A stretch of DNA of 64,000 bases, taken from the NCBI RefSeq assembly GCF_026262505.1, contig NC_067206.1:11613507-11677506 (forward strand), written 5' to 3'. The position numbers and the translations under genes were made by a program. Within the stretch, counting starts at the first letter, position 1, and each line of letters begins with the position of its first letter. The notes beneath the pieces were generated by a model, which saw nothing but the letters and a program-made list of their open reading frames with translations, was not told the DNA's origin and did no database searches. This document shows, in pieces, positions 52,567 through 62,065 of the stretch. The stretch is from Trichomonas vaginalis G3. Lineage: Eukaryota > Parabasalia > Trichomonadida > Trichomonadidae.

Positions 52567-52792
52567 GCAAAAATATATTTTTGAATAACTGAAAGTGTCA
52601 CCACGTCACCATGTGCTACCAGGTTAATTAACTTCTTTTAAAAATGATGACAACATGACATTTTGACAACAGTCCAGGAAATAAATTTTATCGTTAATGT
52701 TTACGTTAATGTTTTTCATTAAATTTTGACAAAGTGCAAATCTTCACTTCGTCAAAAAAAAGTTAATGTTTTTCATTGAAATCGGTAAGTTT
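52567..52792. repeat. Hairpin near KilA-N gene 3' end
   Basis: Contains TTTTGACAAAGTG...CACTTCGTCAAAA (about 52725-52760), the same hairpin type that accompanies the KilA-N block in element B. A probable transcript end or regulatory site. Confidence 0.55.
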
Positions 52793-53638
52793 TCATTCTT
52801 CCTCTTTGAAGTTGTCGAAATATTCTGTTATCTTTTCTTTCAGTAATGTTAAGTCTTCTTTAAATGTAAGTATTGTGCAACCTTTGATGTCATAGTGTGT
52901 TTGAGGAAGAGTATTTTTGACAATTTCCTTTATTTGCTCATTCGGTGTCATTGAAATCGGTAAGTTTTCACGATAGAACCAGTTTCTGTCAGATTTATAT
53001 ATCTTAGCTAAGTCATAAAAGCTCTTGTTGTTTCTTCTCACTAAATGCAACATAACCATATCTCTATCTTCTTCTTTCTCCAACTCTTCAGCGTAAATCA
53101 TATACTTATAGCTTTTTTCCTTTCCTTTTGGTACTGAACGTGGTATTCTTTTCTGTATGCTTTTGTCTTTGGATTCAATGACTTCATCTTTTGCTTGAAG
53201 TTTCTTTTCCATCTCTCCACGTTCTGCTTTATATAGTTCATCTAACATCATGAAAATATAACAAGCATAACGAGGTGAAGCCCACATTGCTACAGCATTT
53301 ACTAAAAGTCTATGAACATAATAACCTTTCAAACCAGGAGCCAAATTCTTGCGATTTTCGTACGGAATCTCTTCCCTCGGTTTTCCGAGGGAAGCAATCA
53401 TATGAGGAAATTCTTCTAAAAGTTCTTTTGCCTGTTGGTTTTCAAACCAATGATATGCTTGCTTTGTAGAAAGAAGAGCATTCAAAATACTTTGCATTTG
53501 GTACATGTCATCTTTGACTGAACGAATAAGACGTAACTGTTTGTTATACTGTATGTACTCGTATTCTTCATTTATGGCTTCATGAACAATAGCAATTGTT
53601 GTGTTCTCTGATGTTGACATTACTGTCTTTACATACAA
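52793..53638 (-). CDS. KilA-N domain protein of element C
   Basis: 281 residues, closely similar to the B protein at 22975-23796. It shares GLKGYYVHRLLVNAVAMWAS with PRYACYIFMMLDEL (KilA-N-like core) and nearly all of the C-terminal domain (RNNKSFYDLAKIYKSDRNWF). It has the same leader (MYVKTVM). It differs mainly in a middle segment (FPHMIASLGKPREEIPYE). Such closeness between otherwise unlike element families implies cassette exchange. Confidence 0.82.
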   Translation of the reverse strand: MYVKTVMSTSENTTIAIVHEAINEEYEYIQYNKQLRLIRSVKDDMYQMQSILNALLSTKQAYHWFENQQAKELLEEFPHMIASLGKPREEIPYENRKNLAPGLKGYYVHRLLVNAVAMWASPRYACYIFMMLDELYKAERGEMEKKLQAKDEVIESKDKSIQKRIPRSVPKGKEKSYKYMIYAEELEKEEDRDMVMLHLVRRNNKSFYDLAKIYKSDRNWFYRENLPISMTPNEQIKEIVKNTLPQTHYDIKGCTILTFKEDLTLLKEKITEYFDNFKEEE

Positions 53639-53858
53639 AATAAAAAAAATAAATAAAAATAAAACTAACTTTATTTTTCTATCTTAAGGAAATTCATGAA
53701 AATTCGTGAGGGTGAAAAAAGAGGTGAAAAAACGGGTGAGATCTCACCTCTTCACCTAAAATATATTTTTGGTGTAAATTTATGACAAAAATAAATGGTA
53801 CCATTAATGATATCATGACTGTTCTCGTTCATGTCTGATTTACATCTAATGAAAAAGT
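53639..53858. promoter_or_regulatory. KilA-N leader and GGTGA operator array in element C
   Basis: Same leader and upstream stretch as in B (AACTTTATTTT), followed at about 53700-53760 by the array with GGTGA half-sites: GAGGTGAAAAAACGGGTGAG then ATCTCACC. It sits between the KilA-N gene start and the integrase gene end. Confidence 0.75.
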
Positions 53859-54944
53859 TTAGAAGAATTTTCTTATTCTTTCTGGTATATTTTTGTCTTT
53901 CCAGTACTCCCGCTCTAATGGTCCCAGATGTGTTGGCTTTGACTCTCTCAAGTTCTTAGATGGTATAACATCTTCAACGCCTCCTTCATATCTTACTTTA
54001 TAAGTGTCATCGTTTATGTTATAGCCAAGTATTTCAATAACCACTCCTCGCTTTGCTTCGTCAATGGTTTCAGCAAGTTTGCCATTACTACTTTCAACTA
54101 ATTTGTGACGAGGGTAAAACGCAATAGAGTCGTCAGCAGCTTTTATAAGATATCCATTACCTTGCGTAGAGTCTACGATATAATAGTTTCTACTTAACCT
54201 TAAACGTTTCTTTGTCAACGGTTTGTCGTCAAGAACTACACGAACTTTTGTTCCAGGAATGAGAGTAAATTGTGTTGAATTTCTGATATTTTGTGTTTGA
54301 CTTCGTTTCTTTTGTATATACTTTTCTTCTTGTTGTTGTGTCATTGAATTTGGTGTATGTCCTGTTGTAGAATGTGTTGAGGAATTATATACTTCGAGAA
54401 AATGTTTCATTGTTTCTTCGGTAAAGTCTCGCTCTTGATTTAAATCTCTGAGCGTTCTTATGAAGCGATTAATGATACCGAGTATGTTATGGTTATGGTC
54501 TTCAGTAGTGTAGTGAGTTATGTTATGCTTAATGAGAAATTCTGTGATTTCATTACTGAGGTATGCACTGTCTTGGTCTGATGTTAAAGTACTTGGGCTA
54601 TGTTCTGCTACAAACTTTTGTAAAACTCTTAAAACTTCATGAGTTCCTTTATTTTTCATTGGATATGCATATGCTTTGCGAGTGTTAACATTAATGAAGA
54701 TGAGGAATGGTTTATGTCCTCCTTTTCTGCTTTGAATGAGAGTGTCAAATTGGTATGCGTCAGGAGTGTTGGAGTAAATTGGTAAAAAGTAGTCGTAAGG
54801 GTTTATTTTTGTTTGATGTACAACATTTTTGTCAAAGAACCTTTTCACTTCAGCTCTGTTAGTAAATCCCCAACTCTTTGCAGCTTCATTGAACTTCTTA
54901 AATGACCTCCATGGATGTTGTTCGAATACTTCTTTCAAGCTCAT
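53859..54944 (-). CDS. Maverick C integrase (retroviral-type)
   Basis: 361 residues, one open frame. The core begins with YQFDTLIQSRKGGHKPFLIF (first Asp), then STLTSDQDSAYLSNEITEFL (second Asp) and GIINRFIRTLRDLNQERDFT. A DNA-binding end TKVRVVLDDKPLTKKRLRLS and a chromodomain/Tudor-like tail (VVIEILGYNINDDTYKVRYE) follow. Polinton integrases have this layout. The N-terminus MSLKEVFEQHPWRSFKKFNE is helical. It would catalyse insertion with a 6-bp target duplication, as seen at the ends. Activity is not implied. Confidence 0.85.
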   Translation of the reverse strand: MSLKEVFEQHPWRSFKKFNEAAKSWGFTNRAEVKRFFDKNVVHQTKINPYDYFLPIYSNTPDAYQFDTLIQSRKGGHKPFLIFINVNTRKAYAYPMKNKGTHEVLRVLQKFVAEHSPSTLTSDQDSAYLSNEITEFLIKHNITHYTTEDHNHNILGIINRFIRTLRDLNQERDFTEETMKHFLEVYNSSTHSTTGHTPNSMTQQQEEKYIQKKRSQTQNIRNSTQFTLIPGTKVRVVLDDKPLTKKRLRLSRNYYIVDSTQGNGYLIKAADDSIAFYPRHKLVESSNGKLAETIDEAKRGVVIEILGYNINDDTYKVRYEGGVEDVIPSKNLRESKPTHLGPLEREYWKDKNIPERIRKFF

Positions 54945-54984
54945 TTATGTAAAGTTAAAGATTTTATTCTAGGCTCAAGCGCGT

Positions 54985-57932
54985 TCATTGAACGCGGTAC
55001 CATGCGAATATAGTCACAAATGGTGGCATATAATCTGCACCCGAGCCTGTTGGATTTGTTGTGAAAGTATGTGAATGATTTCCTCCTGGTTCAGTTGGTC
55101 GAAAAGTCTTTTTTGCTGCATTGTTATAAGATGGAGATAAAACGTCATTGCCAGCTTCATACTCTGAGTTGTATAATGGGTGGTCTCTTAATGAGTGGCT
55201 ATGGTCGCCAGAAAAGTTTGTAGTTCCTGTATGAGTGTGCGGTGGAAGGTTTGCTTCAGTAATTTTCTTCGAACCTCCTGTTTGCTTTGAATATCTAGCA
55301 CAGTATAAGAATTTATCTACAATCTGTTCCCACGTACCGAAACCCAGAACTGTTGCTGGATTTATTGAGTTCATTGACGTATAAATAGAACCTATAGGAT
55401 ATAATGTTTGAAGTATTTCTGTCTTTAATGTTTGAAGCTCTGTTTTGTCAGCTTTCTTATCTAACATTGCTGGTAGTTCATATGCTTCAAAGTTTCTGGC
55501 ATGATCTTCAATATTCCTGCAACTCTTATCTAAATTGTTAAGAGTATCTTTTACGCTTGTACTTGGATTTTCTAATGGTGCACTTGAACCAAGGTCAAAG
55601 TTCAATATTATGTCGTCTGCTCTAACAGTAGTGAAGGATTTATGTGTATGGTTCTTGTCAGCTTTACTGTCTAACATTGCTGGTAGTTCATGGGTTTCAA
55701 AGTTTCTGGCATGATCTTCAATATTCCTGCAACTCTTATCTAAATTGTTAAGAGTATCTTTTACGCTTGTACTTGGATTTTCTAATGGTGCACTTGAACC
55801 AAGGGTATAGTTCAATATTATGTCGTCTGCTCTAACAGTAGTGAAGGATTTATGTGTATGGTTCTTGTCAGCTTTACTATTTAATGTAGCTTGAAGTTCA
55901 TTTATATCGGAGATGTTGTGTTTATGAGATTTCAAAACTTTGTTCATTGCTTCGAGTTCAACTTTGTCAGCTTTACTTTTAATAGCATCTTCAAACGTTA
56001 TTTTTGACTTAACTCTCAAAGTAAATCTTGGTTCAACTAATACACCTTAACAGAAAGTAGAGGCATAAATTTCATCGTTATAACTAAATGCTTCTGGTGC
56101 TTTACCCGTGTCATACTGTACAGTACAGCTTATGTCATAACCTTTAGCACGAATGTATTTATATCTTCTTTCATTAATCTTCCGTCTTCACTTCATCACT
56201 TCGTGTTAAATATCCATGGTAGTCCGTTATAATCTGTTCGTCTGAAGTTATATAATGAACGTGGTTCTTGACTTTATCACTCAGAGCTAAAAGCTCATTT
56301 TTGTTTGCTTTTTCGGCTAATTTCTCATTAACATCATTCACTTCTAATTCAACTCTTCCGCCAGAACTCTTATTATCATTAATCTTTTTCATTAATTCGG
56401 TAATTACGTCATAAAGACTATATTCTGTTTTCGGTTTTGTAAATAATGAGTCAAAATTTCTTTTCATCATTACATCGCTGACATTAATGATATCACCAAT
56501 TCCTTTTTCATTTATTCTCTTCATTAATTCTGCAATAATGACGAATATATAATCTGTTAATTTATTCTCTTCATCGAGGGTTATAGAATGTTTTGAAATT
56601 GAATCATTAACTCCTCTAAATAAATCAATAACTTCAGGATACACGTTTTTAATGTCTCGAATAACCCGACCAGTATCCTGTTGTTCATGTTCTTCGTTCC
56701 CGTCGTTACGTGGTTTTATATCTCTAACCATCATCAACGCAGCCATAACCGGAGGGTTTGTTGCTACCTGTTCGAAAATCTGACCGTTATGTATGGTATA
56801 TCTAAATAATTTCTTTGTGTTTGTTAAAACATTTGAAACAAGTCTTTTAAAACCATCTACAAAAATTTCCTGTTTCACCTAATGTTCTTGCAGCATTTAC
56901 AAGCTCACCCATTCCCGCTTTTGACCCCAAAAACGTCCATATTGCATTTATTTCACTCTGTATAGTTGTCCATTCAGCGAAACTAACACCCGCATTCGCT
57001 AAGCTGAAAATGAAATTCGGTGGATCGAACTTAATTCCACCTTCTTTTTCAATTTCAACGAACTCACTAACATGAGATTTTAAGTATTCTTTCGTTAAAA
57101 ATTGTTTTCCCGATGTTATGTCATTAACGAAACTATCACCGTCAAAAGTTAACGAATTCAATTTCGTCGTTGATGCTTTTATTTCATACACCGCTTTATT
57201 GATAGTTTTTGGCTCACCTTCTTTAGAAGCATATGAAACATTAATGAATGAATTATATGTATTCATGAATGAGTTAAAATCAATGATTTTCATTAATGAC
57301 GCCTTTAATGATTCATTTACTGTCGAATCCCTTAAAGCAATTAATGAACTGTCATTTATGAAAGTTACACTGCAAACCGTCGAGTTTGGATCAAATCCTG
57401 TAGTTGGTGCAGGAATATTAATGATATAAGTCATTAAATCATTAAGTGACGTAAATAATGTTGTCGTTTTTGATTTAATTTCTTTAGCATCTGTTATATA
57501 TGGTAATTTCATTTCTGTAGTTTCTGAATTAAAGATATTCGCTAAAATGTTTTGTAAACTGTTTTGAACAGCTGTGTAAACCGTTGAATCCGGAACTCTT
57601 ACGATTTCACCGTCCTTAATAAAAGGCATTGCACATGGTGTAGTGCTTGGATCGAATCTTTTTGGGTTATGATTCAACATATATTCTAATGCTTCATGAA
57701 CAGACTTATATACTGTTGTGTCGTTCTTCATGACAACTTCACCATTTACAATGAATGGCATAGTGCATGGAGTTAAAATAGGGTCAAACTTTTCATAGTC
57801 CTTCCATGTTATGTATTTCTCGGTATTTCCATCACTGATAACAATATATTTGTCAGTAAGTGTGAGAGAGTATTGACCAAAATATAAACGTTTAGCTCTG
57901 TCAGCTTCATACGCATATGCAGCTATACTCAT
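54985..57932 (-). pseudogene. Long fibre protein with phage tail-collar-like tip, gene remnant
   Basis: The first part (minus-strand order) has about 65-residue repeats of the form FDP-x-T-x-C-x-MPFI..DGEIV..DSTVY. The middle is a coiled-coil shaft. It is followed by two near-identical 70-residue repeats (HTHKSFTTVRADDIILN and onward) and a tip with LYPIGSIYTSMNSINPATVL, LGFGTWEQIVDKFLY, TGGSKKI, NLPPHTHTG, GGNHSHTF and YMPPFVTIFAWYR. The tip matches the B fibre. This should be a trimeric receptor-binding spike. Looks broken, with a few breaks. Confidence 0.75.
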
Positions 57933-57949
57933 ATTTTAATGAGAATAAA

Positions 57950-58725
57950 ATGTTGTTCTATTTGCAAAGTACAGACCCAAACGAATACGGGACAGTAAAA
58001 CTACAAACAAACTTAGGTCTACAGAATGAGCCACTTGCATTCAGAATGGTTGACTTCAATACTATCGCTTCATTCGTTATAACTGATGAAACAGATTTCA
58101 TGGAGTTTGAAATAGATGGAAAGAAGCATGAAATAAGATTTCACAATAATGTAGAATATAAGATGGAAACATTAGCTGGAGTGTTAAATGCTCTCATAAG
58201 TACTACAATAAACAAGGATAACGAAGAAAACTTAATGAATGTTAAACTTATTGCAGGAGTTTTGAAGTTCAGTTATGCGAAGGAGTTTAAGATACCAAGA
58301 ATGAGTCATAGAGTACAACTTCTTTTGGGTGCATACCATATGACATTTCCTTTGAAAAGTGTTGACAAACGATTGAGATGAAATCTGTTCCATACGTATG
58401 TTATGGTAATTGTTTGTACATTGAGTCTAAAATAGCTAATGTCACAGGTATTTCAGGAGTTAATAGTAAAGGTTCAGTAGAATATAAGTCTTTCTGTTAT
58501 GCAGTCAATTCAATGTTCATTCCAAACGTTCCTGTCATAGCAACTCATTTAGGTAAATGGGTTCGCATTAGTCCTCATAATTTGAAAGACATGCAATTCA
58601 GACTTGTTGACTTTCAAGGAGAGCCTGTAGAACTGAAGGCACCAGTGCGAATGACTGTTGAAGTTGACTTTTTAGAAAATATTAAATGCAACAGCTTACA
58701 AGAGAACTCAGAGCTAAAAATATAA
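57950..58725 (+). pseudogene. Maverick C minor capsid (penton-like) gene
   Basis: Starts MLFYLQSTDPNEYGTVKLQT, 17 bases from the divergent fibre gene; an earlier Met overlaps that gene and is less likely. The C-terminal part WVRISPHNLKDMQFRLVDFQ then GEPVELKAPVRMTVEVDF fits the closing strands of Polinton penton proteins and the B remnant at 19181-19854. Probably broken once. It lies back to back with the fibre, the partner it would hold at the vertex. Confidence 0.6.
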
Positions 58726-58928
58726 AGTATGAATGTTATGTATTAGGTCATGAACTTTGGTTGTTGCTGTTTGATGAAACAAATGAGTTAGTTATGTCAG
58801 TCAAGAGAACAGAAAAATATTGTGTTAGTGAAAACTGCACCAAGTCAATAAGATTAGGTTTGCATTATGAAGATGAGTTCGATACTGTTGAAGAAGTTTT
58901 GGATAGATATTACAAATTGCTAACTTGA
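58686..58928 (+). CDS. Maverick C unknown 80-residue protein
   Basis: MQQLTRELRAKNIKYECYVL, beta-rich middle (HELWLLLFDETNELVMSVKR), helical end. Overlaps the preceding frame by 40 bases. Unrecognised. Confidence 0.5.
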   Translation: MQQLTRELRAKNIKYECYVLGHELWLLLFDETNELVMSVKRTEKYCVSENCTKSIRLGLHYEDEFDTVEEVLDRYYKLLT

Positions 58929-58989
58929 AATTTTTTTTGACTGACGGCGCAAAGCGCCAAGATGGGCTCAAAGAGCCCTCCTGACTGCT
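58929..58989. terminator. Two small hairpins between convergent genes
   Basis: GGCGCAAAGCGCC and GGGCTCAAAGAGCCC lie close together between converging genes and could end both transcripts. Confidence 0.45.
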
Positions 58990-59631
58990 TTAATTTACTA
59001 AAACATATTTCAAACAAAGTTTATATTCTGTTGAAAGTTTTGTATATTCGTTCGAATATTTATACTTAAACTCAACTCCTGTAGTTCCTGGTGTTTCAAT
59101 GATGCGGATGTTACCTATTTTCATGAATGGTGGCGTTTGACCACAGCATTCGATTTCAGGGTCGAGATAGTCAATGACACATTGCTTTCCTGTTATTCGT
59201 GATATAATATTTTCAAGGTCCTCCTTTGTTAGAATTATTTGGTTCTTACTTATAAGATTTGTCAAAAGCTTCTTATCGTCTTTGAGTAAAATTGTTTGGT
59301 ATAACTGAAGAAGGTAATGGTCTACGTTATCTGAAGGATTTGTTTGAACATTTGTGTAAGGGTTGTCGTTGGCTTCTCTTGAAAGAATTTGGTCCAGTGG
59401 TGGATACTCTAACTTAACATCTGATGTAGCGTTAGCGTTTGAAGCTGTGTTTAAATTCACGGCGCCATGCTCCAAGACCGAAGGTCCCGACTTAAGTTCT
59501 GGTTCTTTTTCTTTCAAACACTCTGAACTATAGTTCTTTATGACAATATTGTTTGTCGTTCGTGAGTCAACATTTGATGTTGGTTCAATTGGAACATTAA
59601 CGGCACCAGCTAAGATGGATTTGCTTCTCAT
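58990..59631 (-). CDS. Maverick C conserved protein with CCG motif
   Basis: 213 residues. Ser/Asn-rich N-terminus, then a helical region (DNVDHYLLQLYQTILLKDDK), then CVIDYLDPEIECCGQTPPFM and GVEFKYKYSNEYTKLS. The last 100 residues match the B gene at 18524-19056. Likely a minor virion or assembly protein because of its neighbours; the function is unknown. Confidence 0.6.
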   Translation of the reverse strand: MRSKSILAGAVNVPIEPTSNVDSRTTNNIVIKNYSSECLKEKEPELKSGPSVLEHGAVNLNTASNANATSDVKLEYPPLDQILSREANDNPYTNVQTNPSDNVDHYLLQLYQTILLKDDKKLLTNLISKNQIILTKEDLENIISRITGKQCVIDYLDPEIECCGQTPPFMKIGNIRIIETPGTTGVEFKYKYSNEYTKLSTEYKLCLKYVLVN

Positions 59632-59656
59632 TTCATATAGAATAAAAACCTTTTAT

Positions 59657-60058
59657 ATGTATGAAATGAACAATATACTCGACAAGGGTTTGAATGTAAA
59701 GCTAACGAATGAAAATATTGTTGAATTCACTGAGACAGGAGCTGTGTATAAAGATGTAGAACTACTGAACAAAAGAGCAAAGGGAAGAAGCAGGAACATG
59801 AACAAAGGGTGGAAGCCTATAAAAATTTATGTCAATGATGGCTCAGGAGGTTCAAACATAAAGTATGCAGAAAGTTATAGAGTTTATGCTCTCAAAGGTG
59901 AAAAGCCTTCATTTAAGAACAGCTATTCTAACGCATATCCTCAAAAGCTAACGGATGGGGAAGTGGATGATATGAATGACAGCAAAAATATTAACAGAAA
60001 TGGCGACAGAGATGCATGGAATTTGTTTACCATCAGTCAATTGAAGGTTAAACTTTAA
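59657..60058 (+). CDS. Maverick C unknown basic protein
   Basis: 133 residues from the Met at 59657, chosen because earlier frame overlaps the divergent gene. Gly/Ser/Asn-rich with basic patches (NKRAKGRSRNMNKGWKPIKI) and NDGSGGSNIKYAESYRVYAL. Ends 4 bases into the ATPase stop region. Unrecognised. Confidence 0.5.
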   Translation: MYEMNNILDKGLNVKLTNENIVEFTETGAVYKDVELLNKRAKGRSRNMNKGWKPIKIYVNDGSGGSNIKYAESYRVYALKGEKPSFKNSYSNAYPQKLTDGEVDDMNDSKNINRNGDRDAWNLFTISQLKVKL

Positions 60059-60942
60059 AACAATGTTGGTCGTTCCCATGGAATATTTTTGACTTTAATG
60101 GTATTAGTCATGATATGAATCTCAAGGTATGAAAGAGGAGAGATGAGAGACTTATATGCTTCCCATATTTCTTCAAAAGGTAATGTTATACCTGACTGTT
60201 TCCAAATGAGTTCAATGTCATAGCGTGAGAAACCTTGAAAGATAACGAAGTCAGTTATGAGACGTTTTATGTTTAAAGCTAAAAACCTCCATGTTTGCAT
60301 AAGTATTGCTACAGTTAAGTGGTAATGTCTGACTTTAGTAATGATGTTAGCTAATGGTGAGTCTGGTTTTGACACTAAACCTTTTCCGGCGAAGTCGTCA
60401 CAAACTAATAAAGTGTTTGATGGATATTTTTTGAAGGGGTATTTTGAAAGTTTTGACAGAATGTAGTTTGTAAGTCGTTTCATATCGTAAACTCCTGAGT
60501 ACTGACGTAAGTGGTGTTTGTTAATAATTCTTTCCATCTCCTCAGAAGTCTTTTGCATTCCTGACTGTATAAATTCAACGATGGCATAATATTTCCTCTT
60601 ACGTCGAATGTAACGTTGAAGAAATTCAATGAGTTCACTGTCTGGAACTTTAACGACAGAGGCTTGAACTTTTGACATAAATGTTTTCGCTGTTGAGTCC
60701 ATAGAGTCTGAAGTTGCTGATATAATGATTTGGTCATAATATGAGTCATTTCCTAAACGTTCTGTTATAAGAATATGACGAATGAGGTTAAATGTCTTAC
60801 CCGAACCCATCTTTCCACAATAGAAATAAACACCATTTGAACAGAACTCATAATCTTTGCTGAAAGGAAGAATGAGAGAAGAGTTAAGTTTGTCTGTAGT
60901 TTCATTCATGTCTTCATCTACGTCATGTATTAAATGCTTCAT
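60055..60942 (-). CDS. A32/FtsK-type packaging ATPase of element C
   Basis: 295 residues. Walker A FYCGKMGSGKTFNLIRHIL at about 37-55, Walker B NTLLVCDDFAGKG near 178, and VAILMQTWRFLALNIKRLI as sensor. Same order as the B ATPase at 22087-22959. It would package the genome. Starts 16 bases from the divergent 60959 gene. Confidence 0.88.
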   Translation of the reverse strand: MKHLIHDVDEDMNETTDKLNSSLILPFSKDYEFCSNGVYFYCGKMGSGKTFNLIRHILITERLGNDSYYDQIIISATSDSMDSTAKTFMSKVQASVVKVPDSELIEFLQRYIRRKRKYYAIVEFIQSGMQKTSEEMERIINKHHLRQYSGVYDMKRLTNYILSKLSKYPFKKYPSNTLLVCDDFAGKGLVSKPDSPLANIITKVRHYHLTVAILMQTWRFLALNIKRLITDFVIFQGFSRYDIELIWKQSGITLPFEEIWEAYKSLISPLSYLEIHIMTNTIKVKNIPWERPTLF

Positions 60943-60958
60943 TTTATCTCCATTAAAA

Positions 60959-61840
60959 ATGCAAGTCAGAAATATTCAGAACATAGCACCGAGTCTAACT
61001 GACAAGAGTATAAAGATATACTATGAACATGTTATGATGAAACCTACCAAAATTCAAGAAAGTCAGTATACTTATGAATATCCAAGACACTGGGTAGAGT
61101 ATGTAGGAGGTGAGAAAGCTATTGAAATCAGACAGGTTCGAAGTATTCCAGCAGGAAGAACAATATTATTGAAGAACTTTAATGTTTTGAGATATAATGA
61201 TGAAACAAAGAAGCAAGATAGTTTCCCTGTTGCTGTGTATGTGAACTTAGATACAGGAGATGACATGAAAGTTTTTAATACAAAGCTTCAAACGGTAGTG
61301 AGAGAACAACTGACTGCGGAAGGGCATCCATTACCTTCAGAAGTTACCATAGCATATAATTTTGAAACAAACTCAATAGATTTTAAAGTCATCTCTGCAA
61401 AGAAGTCGGGTTTTACATTTAATGAAGCAGATGTATATTCGAATGAAAACTTCAAAGCTATTGCATGGTTAGATAATGACGATTGCTTTAAGAAAATATT
61501 TAAATACAGTGACTCAACGATGTCAATAGATGACCTTCGTGGAATGTTACCATCGACGTTTACAGTAGAAGGTTCAGCAGGATTGCTTACAAGATTGTCA
61601 ATTGGTGGCATTTGGTCTCGTGAGAACATTGTTATAAAATCCAGTATAAGTGAATTTGCTGAAGAATCTATATTATGTCTTTCAAACTATATGTATTCGC
61701 CGCCAAAGCATTATAGTATAACAAACTTTGTCAGTAAGTTTAACATAAGACTTGTCGAACCTTCTTCAATGAAAGATGTTGTGCTACCTAAAGATGGAAA
61801 GGATGGACTCATTATTGAGATGATTTTAATTGCATATTAA
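60959..61840 (+). CDS. YP-x2-W family minor structural protein 2 (element C)
   Basis: 293 residues from MQVRNIQNIAPSLTDKSIKI. Contains YEYPRHWVEYVGGEKAIEIR near residue 40 and IVIKSSISEFAEESILCLSN with a closing LIIEMILIAY. Same two-block plan as 47146-48003 and as B 34055-34902. First gene of a tight plus-strand set with adjoining stops and starts (61840/61841, 62065/62066). Confidence 0.6.
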   Translation: MQVRNIQNIAPSLTDKSIKIYYEHVMMKPTKIQESQYTYEYPRHWVEYVGGEKAIEIRQVRSIPAGRTILLKNFNVLRYNDETKKQDSFPVAVYVNLDTGDDMKVFNTKLQTVVREQLTAEGHPLPSEVTIAYNFETNSIDFKVISAKKSGFTFNEADVYSNENFKAIAWLDNDDCFKKIFKYSDSTMSIDDLRGMLPSTFTVEGSAGLLTRLSIGGIWSRENIVIKSSISEFAEESILCLSNYMYSPPKHYSITNFVSKFNIRLVEPSSMKDVVLPKDGKDGLIIEMILIAY

Positions 61841-62065
61841 ATGAGCTTGTTCTTAAAGGTCGTTCATGATGAAATAACTGTTGTAGAAGATGTTAGCAAT
61901 TGTTCAGACATTTTGAAGCGAATAGATGAGATAAGAAAGAAGTTAGATAGACCGCAAAGCGGTGAGGGTGAAGCCCGTGAGAATGTTTATGTTTCATTGA
62001 CTTTCTCCAGTAACGAGAACTTTTATGAGATAATATTGAAGAGAGATGATTTTAATATGGTGTAA
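61841..62065 (+). CDS. Maverick C unknown 74-residue protein
   Basis: MSLFLKVVHDEITVVEDVSN, a charged helix (DILKRIDEIRKKLDRPQ), then beta strands VYVSLTFSSNENFYEIIL. Its stop abuts the next start. Unrecognised. Confidence 0.5.
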   Translation: MSLFLKVVHDEITVVEDVSNCSDILKRIDEIRKKLDRPQSGEGEARENVYVSLTFSSNENFYEIILKRDDFNMV

